The position numbers and the translations under genes are program-made. Positions 63,101 through 64,000 of a stretch of 64,000 nt of DNA are shown here, one piece after another; within the stretch, counting starts at the first letter, position 1, and each line of letters begins with the position of its first letter. The DNA lies in the NCBI RefSeq assembly GCF_009982895.1, contig NZ_WXZL01000010.1:107312-171311 (forward strand), written 5' to 3'. The notes beneath the pieces were generated by a model. It was not told the DNA's origin. It was given only the letters and a program-made list of their open reading frames with translations, and made no database searches. The DNA is from Deinococcus alpinitundrae. GTDB lineage: Bacteria > Deinococcota > Deinococci > Deinococcales > Deinococcaceae.

Positions 63101-64000
63101 ATGCCGAGTTCTGACGCTTCCGTACCGGGGGAATCGCCGCGCAGCGAGCCGCCGATTTCACCGCCTTCACGCCGCCGCCTGCCCGCCTGGGCCATCACCA
63201 TTCCGCTGCTGTGCCTGGCGGCCTACGGCGGCTACCGCCTGGGCCAGCCTGCCGCCAGCACCCAGACCGGGGGGTTCGGCCAGGGGCAATTCAGTCAGTC
63301 GGGGGCAGGCGCTCAGCGTCAAGGCAACCAGGGTCAGGGTGCCCAGGGTGGAGGTGCGCCGGGTGCCGCCGGACAGCCCGCCAGTGGACAATTTGGCGGT
63401 AGACAGTCTGGTGGTGGACAGACGGCCAGCAACCCGACCGGACAGGTAGGTCAACCCACCCAGGGCACAGCGGGACAGACCGGTGCCGGACAGGGCGGGA
63501 GTGGTCGTCAGCGCGGTTCGGGCACCGCAGACCAGACCGGGCAGACCGGGCAGGGCCAGTTCGGTAGCGGCCAGGGGCAGGCGGGCCAGCGCGGTGCGGG
63601 GTCCCGGCGAGCGGGCGGCGGCGCGGCCAGCGTCACTATTCCAGTCACGGCGGCAGCGGTCAAGGCCGGAGCGTTGACCACCAACCGCAACACCACCGGC
63701 ACCGTCGCCGCCGCCCAGACCACCACCGTCACTGCCCGCAGCAGCGGCACGGTCCAGACCCTCGAAGCCCAGGTTGGACAAAGCGTCCAGGCAGGCGAGA
63801 CGGTCGTGCTGCTGAGCAATCCCGATCTGAATGCCAGCGTGCAGAGCGCCCAGAACGCCCTCCAAAGTGCTCAGGCCCAGCTCGCCAACCAGAGCACCAC
63901 GCTCACCTCCAACCGCACCCAGCTCGAGCAGGCGGTCAAATCGGCCCAGCTCGCCCTGCAAAACGCCCAGGAGACCTACAACGCTTCCAAGCAAATTTAT
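63101..64000 (+). CDS. Efflux adaptor subunit (HlyD/MacA-type), partial, 3' end outside window
   Basis: Open for 300 codons to the window edge with no stop. Short N-terminal cytoplasmic part, one TM helix (about 32-48), then ~135 residues of a Gln/Gly-rich low-complexity linker (GQ, GQGGSG and QTGQ repeats), then the biotin-lipoyl-like start of a membrane-fusion protein: TGTVAAAQTTTVTARSSGTVQTLEAQVGQSVQAGE, followed by a coiled-coil hairpin rich in SAQxALxxAQ. Such adaptors join an inner-membrane ABC or RND pump to the outer envelope. The linker is unusually long. Confidence 0.8.
   Translation, partial: MPSSDASVPGESPRSEPPISPPSRRRLPAWAITIPLLCLAAYGGYRLGQPAASTQTGGFGQGQFSQSGAGAQRQGNQGQGAQGGGAPGAAGQPASGQFGGRQSGGGQTASNPTGQVGQPTQGTAGQTGAGQGGSGRQRGSGTADQTGQTGQGQFGSGQGQAGQRGAGSRRAGGGAASVTIPVTAAAVKAGALTTNRNTTGTVAAAQTTTVTARSSGTVQTLEAQVGQSVQAGETVVLLSNPDLNASVQSAQNALQSAQAQLANQSTTLTSNRTQLEQAVKSAQLALQNAQETYNASKQIY

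Noticed and set aside
63240..63600. Tandem DNA repeat
   Set aside because: The repetition is the Gln/Gly-rich protein linker of the adaptor gene, with imperfect units and varied codons.

Overview
The window is high-GC DNA from a Deinococcus-type bacterium. Evidence read from the sequence: RpoC carries the large N-terminal insertion seen in Deinococcus-Thermus, the carotenoid genes are of the deinoxanthin type (CrtO-like ketolase, heterodimeric-type lycopene cyclase, CruF-type hydratase), rpoBC lies directly after tuf and away from rplKAJL, and many genes have a TANNNT -10 box only 5-8 nt before the start codon, the layout of leaderless mRNAs known from Deinococcus. It is ordinary, gene-dense chromosome. 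I saw no prophage, plasmid origin, CRISPR array or intact insertion sequence; the only mobile-element trace is a transposase-like helix-turn-helix ORF at about 43.9 kb.

Layout. 0-10.4 kb: a molybdenum oxidoreductase operon (FdhF-like protein, DUF1641 protein, FdhD), a DedA membrane protein, a lipoprotein hydrolase, tandem secreted DUF4397 paralogues, a membrane-anchored sulfite-oxidase-fold protein and a glycine-zipper protein. 10.4-18.5 kb: PIN/TRAM protein, RadA and a DUF2087 protein (one leftward cluster), a repeat-like intergenic stretch, a radical SAM protein, an SdpR/SdpI pair with a visible operator, a PLP enzyme and a transglutaminase-like protein. 18.6-25 kb: a DUF255 thioredoxin-fold protein, two small hydrophilic disordered proteins, a Rieske protein, a secreted protein, a Gfo/Idh/MocA oxidoreductase and a membrane protein with a Gly/Cys-rich tail. 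25-31 kb: YbaB and RecR, three overlapping Roadblock/LC7 genes, then a heterodimeric ABC exporter. 31.2-41.9 kb: tRNA-Thr, Tyr, Gly and Thr followed by tuf, then rpoB and rpoC. 41.9-49.2 kb: DUF2721 protein, acyl-CoA dehydrogenase, the HTH ORF coupled to an acyl-CoA ligase, a beta-CASP metallo-RNase, FKBP and small unknown proteins. 49.3-57.7 kb: a DUF4388/Roadblock regulator, a secreted protein with a two-component system, and a second heterodimeric ABC exporter. 57.3-64 kb: a small secreted SNase-like protein, an alkaline-phosphatase-fold protein, the carotenoid operon (CrtO, a lycopene cyclase-CruF fusion, an acyltransferase), and the 5' part of an efflux adaptor gene running off the end.

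Themes. Information processing (tRNA-tuf, rpoBC, RecR, RadA, YbaB) sits among cell-envelope and stress functions. Four Roadblock-type domains occur in two loci with no adjacent GTPase. Both ABC pairs show the same split of one canonical and one degenerate ATP site. The most distinctive items are the roadblock triplet, the transposase-like HTH ORF coupled to an acyl-CoA ligase, the lycopene cyclase-CruF fusion, the non-canonical active site of the FdhF-like protein, and the dense set of leaderless promoter signatures.
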